The notes under the pieces: model-generated | What the model was told of the DNA's origin: nothing | Seen by the model: only the letters and a program-made list of their open reading frames with translations | Databases searched by the model: none | Translations under genes and position numbers: made by a program | NCBI GenBank assembly: GCA_009781495.1 | Contig: WQYA01000009.1 | Span: forward strand, 1 to 46,525 | Origin: Cystobacterineae bacterium | GTDB lineage: Bacteria; Myxococcota; Myxococcia; Myxococcales; Myxococcaceae | Reading direction: 5' to 3' | DNA: 46,525 nucleotides | Shown: positions 35,001 through 43,858 of the stretch, piece by piece | Numbering within the stretch: the stretch's first letter is position 1 | How the letters are laid out: each line of letters begins with the position of its first letter

Positions 35001-37746
35001 CGGAGCATGGCTTTCCAAAGGCGTCGCGCGTTTCAAATATAACTCTATAGGCCCCCCGCGGAATATGCCCTATAACCACCTCCCCTCGCCCCTCCTCGTC
35101 TAAAATAACCCCACCCTGCTTCTCTAGGGCCCCCTCCCCCCAACTGCGCAACTCCTCTGGCCAGTCCATAGGGCCCCTCTGCCTACCCCAAGGGTAGCTG
35201 TAGTCCACAGGGCTTGGGCCCACCTCCCGCTTGGCTTGGGGGTTGAGGGCAAAAAGCTTCCATGTGCCCCGGCCCTTCTGGCCTATGCCGTTGAGGGTTT
35301 GGTTGCGCAGCGGAAGGCGAATTTCCTTGTCGGCTTTGAAAAAAGGCGCACCCTGGAGTTGAAACACAGGGTTGAGGGCACGCGCGCCCAAATGCAAATA
35401 ATAAGCAATGGCTTGCGTCTCCCCACCTTCATCCATCACGTCGCCTGTTATGCTATAAACATAGGCTACGTCCTCCTTGAGGGTAGGGCTGGCGTCGGCC
35501 ATAAACGCTATCTCAAAACGGCCGTCCGGGCCAAGCCTGCTCTCCCCCTGCGCAACGGTTTGCCGGGGCTCGGGCGGGGACAACCACCACCACCTTAGCC
35601 AACGGGGCTCCCTGTCTACCCTCCACTTTAGCCTCCCCTGGGCTAAGGGTTGCCCAAAATAATATTTGGCCTCCCCCACCAACTTCACCGGCGCATTCAG
35701 CTTCGCCGCCTCCTGCTTCCCCAAAAACCGCGCTTCAAAAGTGGGGCGCTTATATTCCGCTACCGTCAATGCGGCCCTGCCTATCTCCTCGCCTTGGGGG
35801 GTGCTCACCACCAAACTCCACCCCCCTAGCAAACCCTTCTCGGGAATTTTAAACTCCCCGGAAACGCTGCCAAACGCATTGCTCTGCACACTTTGGGTCG
35901 CCACTTCCCTGTCGTTGGCATCCCTCAGAGACACCTTCAACGTCTGCTCGACAGCAGGGGAAAACGAGGCCAAAGTGGGGTTGCTGGGGGTTAGCCATAT
36001 GGCTTTATAATAAAGCGTCTGGCCAGGGCGATAGAGGGTTCTGTCTAAAAATACCAGGCTCCTGTCCTCCCAATAAGGGTTCCAATAATGGCTGTTTAAC
36101 TCGCTAACCGCCCTGTCTTGCCCACGAGAAGCCCAAAAGAAAAAAGCGCCGCCCGTTTCCTTCAGGGTTGCTTTGCCTTCGCGGTTTGTCTGCCCAAGCG
36201 CATGGGACTCAAGGGAAGCGCCGGCCCCCCCCTTCCCCTCCTCACAAGCATAAAGGGTTACCCCCTCTTCAGGCGCCCCTGTGGCGGCGTTAAGCACCAA
36301 AGCCTCTAACCCATCCCCCGTCCCGCGTATCACCAGGGAAAGCTCTGTTTGAATCAACAACATCTCATACGCACGCATCTCCCTGTCCGGAGCAAACGTG
36401 TTTTGAGTGGAAACCAACAGCCAATAGGCGCCTTTGCCGGGCAACTGGGGCGTCACTTCCAACTCCTGCGTTCTAAAATCCCCCTTTTGCGGCACTTCCA
36501 CGTGCCACGCTGTCGGCGAGCCTATCCACCGCTTCTTCTGAAACACCGTTGTCCTGTCTTCGTCGTTTTTGGAATAGCCAAAAACATTCGGCAAGTCGGC
36601 AATAGGGTAGGCGCGGAAATAGAGTTGAGGCACATTACGCAACTGTATTTTTAGCTTCGCCTTTCCCGGCGGCTGGTGCATGGGCGCATATACGGACAAC
36701 TCTTCCCTGAGCAACTCTCCAAGCAATTCTCGACACCGCACAGTCCCTTTCCCAGGCAAATTCGCTTTGACACAGGCCTGCAACAGGGTGTGGCTTCGGG
36801 CGGGCTCGTCCATGCTCCCCAGCCATTCGGCCAACTGCGCTTGTACCCGGGCCCATTCGGGCTTGCCTCCCAGCAAAGGAAGCTGCGCTTCCAGTGCAGC
36901 ATAACGTGTTTTTAAGTCTACCGAGTGTAGGCCTACCAAATGGAAACGCAGCACTTCTGAAGCTTCTTCCGCACGCCCGTTTTGCCGGTGCCAGTCATAT
37001 AAGTCTTTGTATACCCAGGCCGCACGGTATAGCGGCGGCGCTTTCGCGTCTGTGGGGTCTCCCTCCGCTTTCAAAAAAGCCAGCTCCGTTTCAGGAAGCT
37101 TCCGGCTCTCCCCCTCCTCTTGCGCCCTGTTCACTTGCCTCGCTAAAAAATCCGCCCATAGCAACGAAAGCTCCCCCCTTAAACTTTTGTCCTTCTCTGA
37201 AGCTTTCCTAAAAAAACTCTCCCATGACATCTCCTCCCACTCAAAACCCCCTGTATTGGAGGTTTTCAATTTTGAATAGCCTTTTAGTTTCGTTATGTCC
37301 GTGGAGTTAAGCCCCGCACGTCGCTTCCATGCCTTCCCCAACGCGGCATTCTGTGTTTGCGTTATTTGCTCCCATGTCCAAACAGCTACCGACTGCTTCT
37401 CCCAACCCTCCACGGCGGGGCGCTGCCCAATCCCCCAGGCAAACATGCCGGCATAAACCGATAAGGCCTTAAAATAGCCCATGGCCGTCAGGGCAAAAGC
37501 AACGTCTTGCTGCGGCCAGCTTTCGCGGGCAAACCAGTTCACCGCTCCTTCATACTCGCGGCGAGACTGCAAATAGGCAGCGCCTTTTTGAAGGGCCAAA
37601 GCCCAAGCCATGGCGTCACCCTTCTTCTTGGCTGCCTTCATTTCTTTTTGAATGGCCAGCAGCGGCGCTTCCAGGGGGGCAGGGGTTTCTTCCAGCGGGG
37701 TTGCGCCGCTCATTTGTATGAATATACCCAACAACAATGCAAGCAT
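32014..37746 (-). CDS. Bacterial alpha-2-macroglobulin with thioester
   Basis: A 1910-residue secreted protein (signal MLALLLGIFIQMSGA, not a clear lipobox) with the bacterial alpha-2-macroglobulin layout. There is an N-terminal extension, repeated macroglobulin beta-sandwiches (SLVFLDRTLYRPGQTLYYKA), and a low-complexity bait-like stretch near residues 1110-1150 rich in Ala, Pro and Met. The A2M domain (RQNFAETAFFLPTLTTDARG) follows, and the thioester site YECSEQTF with Cys1377 lies in an alpha/alpha-toroid (PDGGFPWFPGGRSSVYMTGY). Such proteins trap foreign proteases in the periplasm. The usual partner pbpC is absent. Shine-Dalgarno GGAGGG precedes the ATG. It is longer than E. coli YfhM. 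Confidence 0.93.
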   Translation of the reverse strand: MLALLLGIFIQMSGATPLEETPAPLEAPLLAIQKEMKAAKKKGDAMAWALALQKGAAYLQSRREYEGAVNWFARESWPQQDVAFALTAMGYFKALSVYAGMFAWGIGQRPAVEGWEKQSVAVWTWEQITQTQNAALGKAWKRRAGLNSTDITKLKGYSKLKTSNTGGFEWEEMSWESFFRKASEKDKSLRGELSLLWADFLARQVNRAQEEGESRKLPETELAFLKAEGDPTDAKAPPLYRAAWVYKDLYDWHRQNGRAEEASEVLRFHLVGLHSVDLKTRYAALEAQLPLLGGKPEWARVQAQLAEWLGSMDEPARSHTLLQACVKANLPGKGTVRCRELLGELLREELSVYAPMHQPPGKAKLKIQLRNVPQLYFRAYPIADLPNVFGYSKNDEDRTTVFQKKRWIGSPTAWHVEVPQKGDFRTQELEVTPQLPGKGAYWLLVSTQNTFAPDREMRAYEMLLIQTELSLVIRGTGDGLEALVLNAATGAPEEGVTLYACEEGKGGAGASLESHALGQTNREGKATLKETGGAFFFWASRGQDRAVSELNSHYWNPYWEDRSLVFLDRTLYRPGQTLYYKAIWLTPSNPTLASFSPAVEQTLKVSLRDANDREVATQSVQSNAFGSVSGEFKIPEKGLLGGWSLVVSTPQGEEIGRAALTVAEYKRPTFEARFLGKQEAAKLNAPVKLVGEAKYYFGQPLAQGRLKWRVDREPRWLRWWWLSPPEPRQTVAQGESRLGPDGRFEIAFMADASPTLKEDVAYVYSITGDVMDEGGETQAIAYYLHLGARALNPVFQLQGAPFFKADKEIRLPLRNQTLNGIGQKGRGTWKLFALNPQAKREVGPSPVDYSYPWGRQRGPMDWPEELRSWGEGALEKQGGVILDEEGRGEVVIGHIPRGAYRVIFETRDAFGKPCSAEQDLLVVDTRLGMPLEAWVQLEKTELKVGEELKLFLASRHKGQAFYIELFRRDKRLSAQWVYAGDTLGEFKWRIGEEDRGGLSLRILSLRDFIARPMSMDITVPWDNKELGLSFSSFREQLRPGVQERFVLSVNHKGKPAGEGEAEVLGLMYDRSLDALAPHALPSVLKLYPQRWRPWMPEGISLAMDVGGWGGLSRSRGLAMPMMAEQAPKGVAGAPPPPSPSAGPPLRQNFAETAFFLPTLTTDARGQTSMDFEVPDALTSWNVMAVAHNQRGQGSPVLTQRTQTAKELMVRPYLPRFLREGDEATWAVVVNNASGEALSGELVLELFEPETQQSLNARFGLVEPRRAFHVPAQGLAKLEFILKVPLGLGEVGVKVFAKAGDYTDGEQRILPLLPSRMHLTQSRFIALKGKQKKEMVFEDMAKADATRLNERLSIGIDGQLLAGALEALPYLATYPYECSEQTFNRFFSAGMLASLFRQNPQLSSWAEQLAPQRTTPLARFDEADANRKLALEETPFFTNARGGEEPPWVKAVNLLEPGVAQQQTRHALDKLQRIQNPDGGFPWFPGGRSSVYMTGYMLVGFARAKEFEMPIPEAMVARGWHFLKGELVGWLEGCMKKGGCIEDVVLVNYAASLFEPSVTGISKEKQQKLLAYAEAKRAQLAPRLRMLTALTLHHMKENRRAKAWLESWMRLSRETENEGRFWAPEAMSWVWYNDTLENHAFTLHALTKISPGDARAKGLVHWLFLNKKLSHWRSTRTTAEVLYALVGYLKLQNLIGKEERVEVHMGPAEKTFVFEPSRLETGRQQWVLEGQEIQPKTMSRIQVLQKTDGFQFASATWHYSTERLPEKGDGDLFAVSRAYFKNTAGAGGLRRIPLKEGEALHLGEELEVELRLKVKAPAEYVHIRDVRAAGFEPRSMLSGWRWEKGYACYEEVRDSGQNYFFEKLPKGEFRLSYRWVASMVGKFRLAPASIQSMYAPEFSAHSQGHILHVVP

Positions 37747-37778
37747 GGGTAGCCCTCCATGGGCCTTTTAGGGTTGCT

Positions 37779-38390
37779 CTATTTCCTTCCTAACCCCACC
37801 ACATAAACTTCAAAACTGGCACTCCGTGTAGCCTTAGGGCGTACCACCTTTACCTTGCTAAACCCCTCGGCTACCGCTTTTCGGAATTCTTCAAAACCAC
37901 CCCCCATAAACAACTTGGCGACAAAGTTTCCCCCGGGCAAACCATAGCGAAGGGCCAAGGCCAGGGCGCGCTCAGCCAAAGCCAGGGAGCGCGCTTCGTC
38001 GGTAATTTTTATTCCGGTCGTCTTGGGGGCCATGTCTGAAATGACGCAGTGGAATGAAAACCCCAACCCCCCTAAAAAAGCCTCCACCCCCTCGCTGTAT
38101 ATGTCCATGGCAACGGTGGCTACCTGCGCAAAGGGCAAGGGGCGGATGGGGACTAAGTCTATGCCTACCACCCTACCGGAGGGGCCTACCTTTTGGGCCA
38201 ATATTTGTAAAAACCCCCCGGGGGCTGCCCCTAAGTCCAAAACATTCTGCCCGGGCTTTAGCAGGGCAAGGGAGACGGCCATCTCCTCCATTTTGAAAGC
38301 GGAGCGTGCACGTAGGCTTTCTTTTTGGGCTTTACGAAAAAAATAGTCTTTGGGTTGGTAGGTGCGTTTAGCCACAATCTTTGCTAGCAT
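37779..38390 (-). CDS. rlmE: RlmE/FtsJ 23S rRNA 2'-O-methyltransferase
   Basis: A 203-residue SAM-dependent methyltransferase. The SAM motif is VLDLGAAPGGFLQ, and the catalytic tetrad Lys33, Asp119, Lys159, Glu194 sits exactly five positions below the E. coli residues (38, 124, 164, 199). It methylates the 2'-OH of a uridine in the 23S rRNA A-loop. The ATG at 38390 is only 12 bp from the divergent start at 38403; a GTG at 38375 (VAKRTYQPKDYFF) is an alternative start. It precedes the alpha-2-macroglobulin gene by 32 bp. In many bacteria rlmE sits beside ftsH, which is not seen here. Confidence 0.94.
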   Translation of the reverse strand: MLAKIVAKRTYQPKDYFFRKAQKESLRARSAFKMEEMAVSLALLKPGQNVLDLGAAPGGFLQILAQKVGPSGRVVGIDLVPIRPLPFAQVATVAMDIYSEGVEAFLGGLGFSFHCVISDMAPKTTGIKITDEARSLALAERALALALRYGLPGGNFVAKLFMGGGFEEFRKAVAEGFSKVKVVRPKATRSASFEVYVVGLGRK

Positions 38391-38402
38391 AGCCTATTTG
38401 CT

Positions 38403-38699
38403 ATGGCCGGTTGCGGAAACTGTGGTTGCACATTGGAATTTGTCGCCAACCGAGTGGGACGGCAGACGGAATGTCCCCACTGCGGGTGTGAGTTGCGCGC
38501 TTGCATCCACTGTCGCCACCATGACGAGAGTGTCGCCAAAGCCTGCAAGGAGCCTTTTGCCGAGGTGCCTTCGGACAAGGAAAGCGCCAACTTTTGCGAA
38601 TATTTCCAGTTGGGCGAAGGCCAAAAACGTGAGGGAGCCACTTCCAAAGAGGCGCTGCTGAGTCTTGCGGAAGGCCTTTTTAGAAAAAGTGGGCCTTAG
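38403..38699 (+). CDS. Small Cys-rich (zinc-ribbon-like) protein
   Basis: A 98-residue protein. Cysteine pairs (CGNCGC, CPHCGC) form a probable zinc ribbon in residues 4-30. A second Cys/His module follows: CIHCRHHDESVAKACKEP, then ANFCEYF. The second module resembles small uncharacterised proteins of deltaproteobacteria as I remember them; the function is unknown. It starts 12 bp from the divergent rlmE start. Its stop TAG overlaps the stop of the convergent CNNM gene (shared bases 38696-38699), so neither gene has room for its own terminator. Confidence 0.8.
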   Translation: MAGCGNCGCTLEFVANRVGRQTECPHCGCELRACIHCRHHDESVAKACKEPFAEVPSDKESANFCEYFQLGEGQKREGATSKEALLSLAEGLFRKSGP

Positions 38700-40054
38700 G
38701 GGCCGCCAACACCGGTGCTTTCCCCGCTGGGGAGGGGGGGAATGGCGTGGGCTATATGCTCAATACGTACGGTTACCACACGGGAGTTGTCCATTTTGGC
38801 GACGAGTATGCGTATGCCGTTCAGCATCAACGTGTCCCCCACCACGGGGACTCTGCCCAACTGAACCATTAAATAGCCGCCTATGGTGGTAACCTCCGCC
38901 TTGTCTACTTCAAACTCTAAACCCAACCTGTCTTCTAAGTCGTCTAACTGCGCCGTCCCCGGTAACTCCAAATGGCCCCCCGGTAAGACACGTACTGCTT
39001 CCTGCCGCCGCCCCAGCGAGGCCACACTGCCTACCAACTCGGAAACAATGTCCCCCAGCGTTACCAACCCGGAAGTTCCCCCGTGCTCGTTGACAACCAC
39101 GGCAAAATGTCTCTTGCGCCGCCTAAACTCCGTCAGCAACTGCTCCAGGCTGATGTTCTCCGGCACAAACAAAACCGGTCGCTGAATTTGCGCCAGGGTT
39201 TTGAGTTGCCCCTCCGCAAGCATGCTGAAAAGCTCCCTCGTATTCACCACCCCCTCCACCTCGTCCAAATTGCCGTGGATGACCGGCAACCACGCATGCC
39301 CCGAGTTGCGCGCAATGGCCACATTCTCCTCAAGGCTGTTCTCTATGTCCAAACACACCATCTCCCGCCGAGGTACAAATACGTGACGGGCCGTCTTCTC
39401 CACCATGGAAAGGGCCCTCTCCAACAACTCCGCCCTCTCCTGCGCAATGGCCCCCGAGGCCGCTGAGCGCGCAAAAATCAACTTCAACTCGTCCTCATTC
39501 AAAACCTCCCCCGCTGCCAAAGTCTCCTTGCTTTCAAGCCCCAAAAATCGAAGCACCAGGCGAGTGCCCACATTCAACACCCAAATGACAGGGTGGAATA
39601 GGAAGGCAAACAAACGCATGGGCCACGCCAACAACACCGTCGTCGACTCGGCCCTCGCAATGGCCGCCGTCTTGGGGACTTGCTCCCCCAACACAATGTG
39701 CAAAAAAGTCATGAGGGAAAAGGCCGCAACAATGCTGCCGGTGCGCGAAACCACCTGCATGCTTTCGGTGTCCGGCAAAAGGCGCGTCAACAGCGGCCCA
39801 AACAGTTGGGCAAAAGCCGGCTCCCCCACCCACCCCAAGGCCAGAGAGGCCAGCGTAATGCCCACCTGGCAGGCCGAAAGCCAGGTGTCCAGGTTTTTGC
39901 GCATGGACAGAGCCAAAGCAGCCCCTGCGCGCCCTTGGCTTGCCAAAGCCTCCAGTTGCGTTGTCCTCACTTTGACGAGGGCAAACTCTATGGCTACAAA
40001 AAAAGCGTTGAGGGCCAACAGCAGCGCTGCGAGGATGAGAGAACCCAGTTGCAT
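38696..40054 (-). CDS. CNNM/CorC-family membrane protein with CBS pair
   Basis: A 452-residue hemolysin-C/CorC-type protein. The N-terminal CNNM domain has several membrane segments (SLILAALLLALNAFFVAIEFA; GSIVAAFSLMTFLHIVLGEQVPKTAAI). Two CBS domains follow (FVPRREMVCLDIENSLEENV; RPVLFVPENISLEQLLTEF, HFAVVVNEHGGTSGLVTLGDI). A CorC_HlyC C-terminal domain comes last (LPGTAQLDDLEDRLGLEFE, TIGGYLMVQLGRVPVVGD). Relatives act in Mg2+/Co2+ efflux or homeostasis; the older 'hemolysin' label is misleading. It is a single gene, divergent from prfA across about 250 bp. Confidence 0.92.
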   Translation of the reverse strand: MQLGSLILAALLLALNAFFVAIEFALVKVRTTQLEALASQGRAGAALALSMRKNLDTWLSACQVGITLASLALGWVGEPAFAQLFGPLLTRLLPDTESMQVVSRTGSIVAAFSLMTFLHIVLGEQVPKTAAIARAESTTVLLAWPMRLFAFLFHPVIWVLNVGTRLVLRFLGLESKETLAAGEVLNEDELKLIFARSAASGAIAQERAELLERALSMVEKTARHVFVPRREMVCLDIENSLEENVAIARNSGHAWLPVIHGNLDEVEGVVNTRELFSMLAEGQLKTLAQIQRPVLFVPENISLEQLLTEFRRRKRHFAVVVNEHGGTSGLVTLGDIVSELVGSVASLGRRQEAVRVLPGGHLELPGTAQLDDLEDRLGLEFEVDKAEVTTIGGYLMVQLGRVPVVGDTLMLNGIRILVAKMDNSRVVTVRIEHIAHAIPPLPSGESTGVGGP

Positions 40055-40308
40055 CTTGCTTCCCGAAGGAAACTTTTCCCCTTATTCTGAAGGCGGGTTG
40101 GAGTATAGGTTGGGAGTTTCAAACATGGAGGATTCGGCGTCTAGGCTTTCATTTGTCGCGCACGTGCACGCCTGCGTTTCAATGCAGCTTTCTTGGTTTG
40201 AGCGCGAGATTGTGTGTTTCTTTTCGTCCTATTCGTTTTTGGGTTTGACATTCCTATTTCCTTGGTTGAGCAACACGTTATTGTGACTCATAACCCTTTT
40301 TGCCGCCT
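40055..40308. promoter_or_regulatory. Divergent intergenic region CNNM / prfA
   Basis: No gene is seen. On the plus strand TTGACA at 40245-40250 is a good -35 hexamer, but no clear TATAAT follows at 16-18 bp, so only a candidate prfA promoter. A GCACGTGC palindrome lies near 40160. No Shine-Dalgarno is obvious before prfA ATG 40309. CNNM promoter elements were not identified. Confidence 0.35.
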
Positions 40309-41397
40309 ATGAACAAGCTGGAAGAAGTTGAACAACGTTTCGAACGTTTGAATGTGGAACTTGCCAACCCCGAGGTGCTGGCCAACGCACAACGCATGCA
40401 AAAACTTGCAAAAGAGCATGCCTCCCTGGAAAAAATTGTCGAAAAATATAGGGCTTGGAAAAAAACCCTCTCAGACATTCAGGCCGCAGACGAGTTTCTT
40501 CGAAGCTCAGACATGGACTTGAAAAGCATGGCCAAAGAAGAATTGCCCCTGCTTGAAAAACAACGCGAGGCCCTGGAGCAGGAAATTCACCTCCTGCTGC
40601 TCCCTAAGGACCCCAATGACGAAAAAAATGTCATTGTTGAAATACGCGCCGGTGCGGGGGGTGACGAGTCCGCTCTCTTCGCAGAAGAAGTCATGCAAAT
40701 GTATTTGCGCTTCGCTCAAAAACAAGGCTGGACGGCGGAATTGTGGGACTTGAGTTCCGGCAACGCGGGCGGACTCAAGGAGGCTGCTTTCAGCCTCTCG
40801 GGCCAGGCCGTCTTCTCGTGGATGCGCTATGAGTCGGGCGTCCACCGCGTCCAACGTGTGCCGGACACGGAAACACAGGGCAGAATTCATACTTCCACCA
40901 TTACTGTGGCGGTGATGCCGGAGGCTGAGGATGTTGAGGTGGAGGTGAATATGGCAGACGTCGAAATGCAGGTGTTTCGCTCCACAGGCTCCGGAGGACA
41001 AAGCGTCAACACCACGGACTCGGCGGTACGCCTCATCCACAAACCCACCGGTATTGTCGTCAAATGCCAACAGGAAAAAAGCCAAACCAAAAACCGCGCC
41101 ATGGCTATGAAAATACTCAAGGCCAAATTGTTGGAGTTGGAGCAGGACAAACAACAAAAAGAGCGCGACAACCTGCGCAAAGGCCAAGTCGGCACGGCGG
41201 ACAGGAGTGAAAAAATACGCACCTATAACTTTCCGCAGGACAGGTTGACGGATCACCGTATAGGCCTAACGCTACACAACCTGCCCTCCATTATGATGGG
41301 TAACCTTGAAGATATGGTTATTGCCTGCCGTACCTATTTTCAGGCGGAGGCTTTGCGGCATAATACGGCTAACTCCCCTGGTATCCCTCCCCTATGA
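40309..41397 (+). CDS. prfA: Peptide chain release factor 1
   Basis: A 362-residue RF1. GGQ (residues 229-231, [15 protein letters not shown]) is the peptidyl-tRNA hydrolysis motif. The codon-recognition tripeptide is Pro185-Asp-Thr ([12 protein letters not shown]) where E. coli RF1 has PAT; RF2 would have SPF, so this reads UAA/UAG. ATG 40309 ([12 protein letters not shown]) is preferred to an in-frame TTG at 40300. The stop overlaps the prmC start (ATGA), fitting the functional pair: PrmC methylates the GGQ glutamine. Confidence 0.97.
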   Translation: MNKLEEVEQRFERLNVELANPEVLANAQRMQKLAKEHASLEKIVEKYRAWKKTLSDIQAADEFLRSSDMDLKSMAKEELPLLEKQREALEQEIHLLLLPKDPNDEKNVIVEIRAGAGGDESALFAEEVMQMYLRFAQKQGWTAELWDLSSGNAGGLKEAAFSLSGQAVFSWMRYESGVHRVQRVPDTETQGRIHTSTITVAVMPEAEDVEVEVNMADVEMQVFRSTGSGGQSVNTTDSAVRLIHKPTGIVVKCQQEKSQTKNRAMAMKILKAKLLELEQDKQQKERDNLRKGQVGTADRSEKIRTYNFPQDRLTDHRIGLTLHNLPSIMMGNLEDMVIACRTYFQAEALRHNTANSPGIPPL

Positions 41398-42266
41398 GCC
41401 CTTCCCCCCATAACCCTACTCTGTGGACGGTCTCCTCTGTCCTGCTGTGGACTTCTCGCCAATTCCAAAAGCTCGACATGGACGCACCCAGGCTGAGCGC
41501 AGAGTTGCTGCTGGCGCATGTGCTTCAATGCAGCCGTATCGCCCTCTATTTGGAATATGACAGGCCGCTGGAGGCACAGGAGTTGCGCGCCTATCGCTCG
41601 CTGATTCAACGCCGCTGCAAGGGGGAGCCGACGCAATACCTCATCGGCTCCAAGGAGTTTTATCTGCGGCCTTTCCTCGTGGACTCCAGGGCGCTCATTC
41701 CTCGCTTCGAAACCGAATTGCTCGTCGACTTTGCACTCGAAAAATTGCCCAAAGACCAAAAAGCCCGCGTCGCGGATGTTGGAACGGGCTCCGGGTGCAT
41801 CGCGCTTTCCCTCGCCCTTGAGCGGCCGGAGTTGGAAATATGGGCGACGGACATTTGCAAGGAGGCCCTCGGCCTTGCGCAGGAAAATTGCCAGCACCTG
41901 GGCGCGCCCCAAAACCTCCACTGGTGCGAGGGGAACCTGCTGGAGCCCCTGCCCCCTATGCCTTTTGAAATGGTGGTTTCTAACCCCCCCTACCTCTGCG
42001 CGCAGGAGCTTCAAAACCTTCAGCGCGAAGTCAGCTTTGAGCCCAAATTGGCCCTCGACGGCGGCGAGGATGGGATGCAACTCCTCTTTCAACTCATCCA
42101 CCAGGCCCCCCGCTGCCTTGCCCCGGGAGGCTGGCTGCTGCTCGAAATAGGGGAGCAACAGGCGGAAAAAATTCACCAACAGCTTATAGAAGCTGGGTAT
42201 GTTGACATTGTCATACATCAGGACTGGGCGGGATTTCACCGCATCGCCCAGGCCCGTCTGCCATAA
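41394..42266 (+). CDS. prmC: Release-factor glutamine methyltransferase
   Basis: A 290-residue PrmC/HemK. It has an N-terminal helical domain ([18 protein letters not shown]), SAM motif [18 protein letters not shown], and NPPY at residues 197-200 ([13 protein letters not shown]), which binds the glutamine side chain. It N5-methylates the GGQ glutamine of RF1/RF2. Translation is coupled to prfA by a 4-bp overlap and murA follows 9 bp later. The prfA-prmC-murA order is familiar from deltaproteobacteria such as Geobacter. Confidence 0.96.
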   Translation: MSPSPHNPTLWTVSSVLLWTSRQFQKLDMDAPRLSAELLLAHVLQCSRIALYLEYDRPLEAQELRAYRSLIQRRCKGEPTQYLIGSKEFYLRPFLVDSRALIPRFETELLVDFALEKLPKDQKARVADVGTGSGCIALSLALERPELEIWATDICKEALGLAQENCQHLGAPQNLHWCEGNLLEPLPPMPFEMVVSNPPYLCAQELQNLQREVSFEPKLALDGGEDGMQLLFQLIHQAPRCLAPGGWLLLEIGEQQAEKIHQQLIEAGYVDIVIHQDWAGFHRIAQARLP

Positions 42267-42275
42267 GGGAAATAT

Positions 42276-43538
42276 ATGGACGCTCTTGCTGTTAGTGGAA
42301 ATGGGCCTTTGAGAGGACAAACCTTCGCCTCCGGATCTAAAAATGCCGCCCTGCCCCTCCTCGCCTCCGCCCTCCTGGCCAAAGGCACCTGTCACTTTGA
42401 GAATGTCCCCCAGCTGGCCGACATACGCACCATGCTCAAATTGCTTCGCCACATCGGCTTGGAAGCTTCCATGGAGCAAAACAGCTGCACCTTGCACAAC
42501 CCCGGAATGGCCAACCCGGAGGCCCCTTATGAGCTTGTCAAAACCATGCGCGCCTCTGTCCTCGTGTTGGGCCCCTTGCTTGCCAAATATGGAAAGGCCA
42601 AAGTCTCCCTGCCGGGAGGGTGCGCCATTGGCGCAAGGCCCATCGACTTGCACCTTAAGGCGCTGTCGGCCATGGGCGCCGACATTTCCCTGTCGGGAGG
42701 TTATGTGGAAGCCAGCGCCCAACGTCTGCGCGGGGCGGACTTTCGCTTCGACACCATCAGCGTGACGGGTACAGAAAACATCGTCATGGCGGCAAGCCTC
42801 GCCAAAGGCATAACCCGCATCCGCAACGCGGCCCAGGAGCCTGAAGTGACAGAATTGGTTGTGGCCCTCAAAAAAATGGGCGCAAAAATAGAATGGGAAA
42901 AGCCCAATGAGTTGGTGGTGGAGGGGGTGGAGGAGTTGACGCCGTGTCGTCACGCCGTCTGCGCAGACAGGATTGAAGCGGGCACTCTGCTCGTCGCTGC
43001 CGCCATTACGGGCGGGGACGTTCTCGTGCAAAATGCGCAAGCAGCTCACCTTGGCGCTGTCATTGACAAGTTGAAAGAAGCCGGTTGCGAAATTTCTGAG
43101 GCGCAGGAAAACGGCGGAGGGTTGCGCTTGGTTGCCCCCCCCCGCCCCCGCCCCCTGCAATTGCAAACCCAGGAATACCCCGGGTTCCCTACCGACATGC
43201 AAGCCCAATTCATGGCGCTGCTCAGCATGGCCGATGGAGACTCGGAAATTTCGGAAAACATTTTTGAAAATCGCTATATGCACGTGGCGGAGCTGTGCAG
43301 AATGGGCGCCCATATCCACGTTTCGGGCACACATGCCCTCATCCACGGCGTCCCCCAACTCTCCGGCGCCCCCGTCATGGCCACCGACTTGCGCGCCTCA
43401 GCCTCGCTGGTTTTGGCAGCACTTCGAGCAGAAGGCACCACCACCATCAGCCGCGTCTATCACCTGGACAGGGGTTATGAGCGGCTGGAGGAAAAATTGG
43501 CGCTTCTGGGGGCCAAAGTGGAGCGTATTCGCGGTTAG
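42276..43538 (+). CDS. murA: UDP-N-acetylglucosamine 1-carboxyvinyltransferase
   Basis: A 420-residue MurA. Lys22-Asn23 (SGSKNAALP) and the PEP-binding Cys116 ([11 protein letters not shown]) are present, as is the general base Asp in [10 protein letters not shown] near residue 307. The Cys predicts fosfomycin sensitivity of the enzyme. It transfers enolpyruvate to UDP-GlcNAc, the first committed step of peptidoglycan synthesis. AAGGGA precedes the ATG at good spacing. A C9 run (43135-43143) lies in the codons for PPRPRP. Last gene of the operon; no terminator for it was recognised. Confidence 0.97.
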   Translation: MDALAVSGNGPLRGQTFASGSKNAALPLLASALLAKGTCHFENVPQLADIRTMLKLLRHIGLEASMEQNSCTLHNPGMANPEAPYELVKTMRASVLVLGPLLAKYGKAKVSLPGGCAIGARPIDLHLKALSAMGADISLSGGYVEASAQRLRGADFRFDTISVTGTENIVMAASLAKGITRIRNAAQEPEVTELVVALKKMGAKIEWEKPNELVVEGVEELTPCRHAVCADRIEAGTLLVAAAITGGDVLVQNAQAAHLGAVIDKLKEAGCEISEAQENGGGLRLVAPPRPRPLQLQTQEYPGFPTDMQAQFMALLSMADGDSEISENIFENRYMHVAELCRMGAHIHVSGTHALIHGVPQLSGAPVMATDLRASASLVLAALRAEGTTTISRVYHLDRGYERLEEKLALLGAKVERIRG

Positions 43539-43858
43539 GGCGGTTTGGGGTGAGTTTTATACATTCCTTTCCCCTTCTTGACTCTGCGCGCTACCCACTT
43601 TCGTTTGCAGGAAAGAGGAGTGCTGGGTTTAACCGTATGCGTTTAAACAGAAAACGATCTGGCCCGGTTTCCAGTTGACGCAATCTGTGTGGAACAGAAC
43701 TGTGTTCACCTTTCGGGCCTTGATGGGTTTGTGAATACCATGAGTTCAAAAAAACTCTGCCAAACAAAATAACACAAAAAACAAAACACCTTGCGTGAAA
43801 TTACATACAAGGTGTTTTGCAATATTCAACCAAGGAATGCATATTCTAATGAAAATAT
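43539..43858. other. Convergent intergenic region murA / metalloprotease
   Basis: These 320 bases carry no convincing gene. A short imperfect hairpin (GTGGAACA with TGTTCAC) lies near 43690-43712. The only strong element is the terminator at 43782-43819, which serves the minus-strand gene. The 200 bases after murA show no U-tract terminator on the plus strand. Confidence 0.5.
43765..43819 (-). terminator. Rho-independent terminator of the metalloprotease gene
   Basis: A perfect 12-bp stem, CAAAACACCTTG (43782-43793) with CAAGGTGTTTTG (43808-43819), has a 14-base loop. Reading the minus strand, the stem is followed by TTTTTTGTGTTATTTTG, a good U-tract, 40 bp past the stop codon. On the plus strand there is no U-tract. 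Confidence 0.8.

Noticed and set aside
38696-40054. Hemolysin
   Set aside because: The CNNM-CBS-CorC architecture indicates a metal-homeostasis membrane protein; the hemolysin label is historical.
41340-43358. 672-residue open frame antisense to prmC and murA
   Set aside because: Both genes on the plus strand are certain; the antisense frame has no recognisable domain and arises from codon bias.
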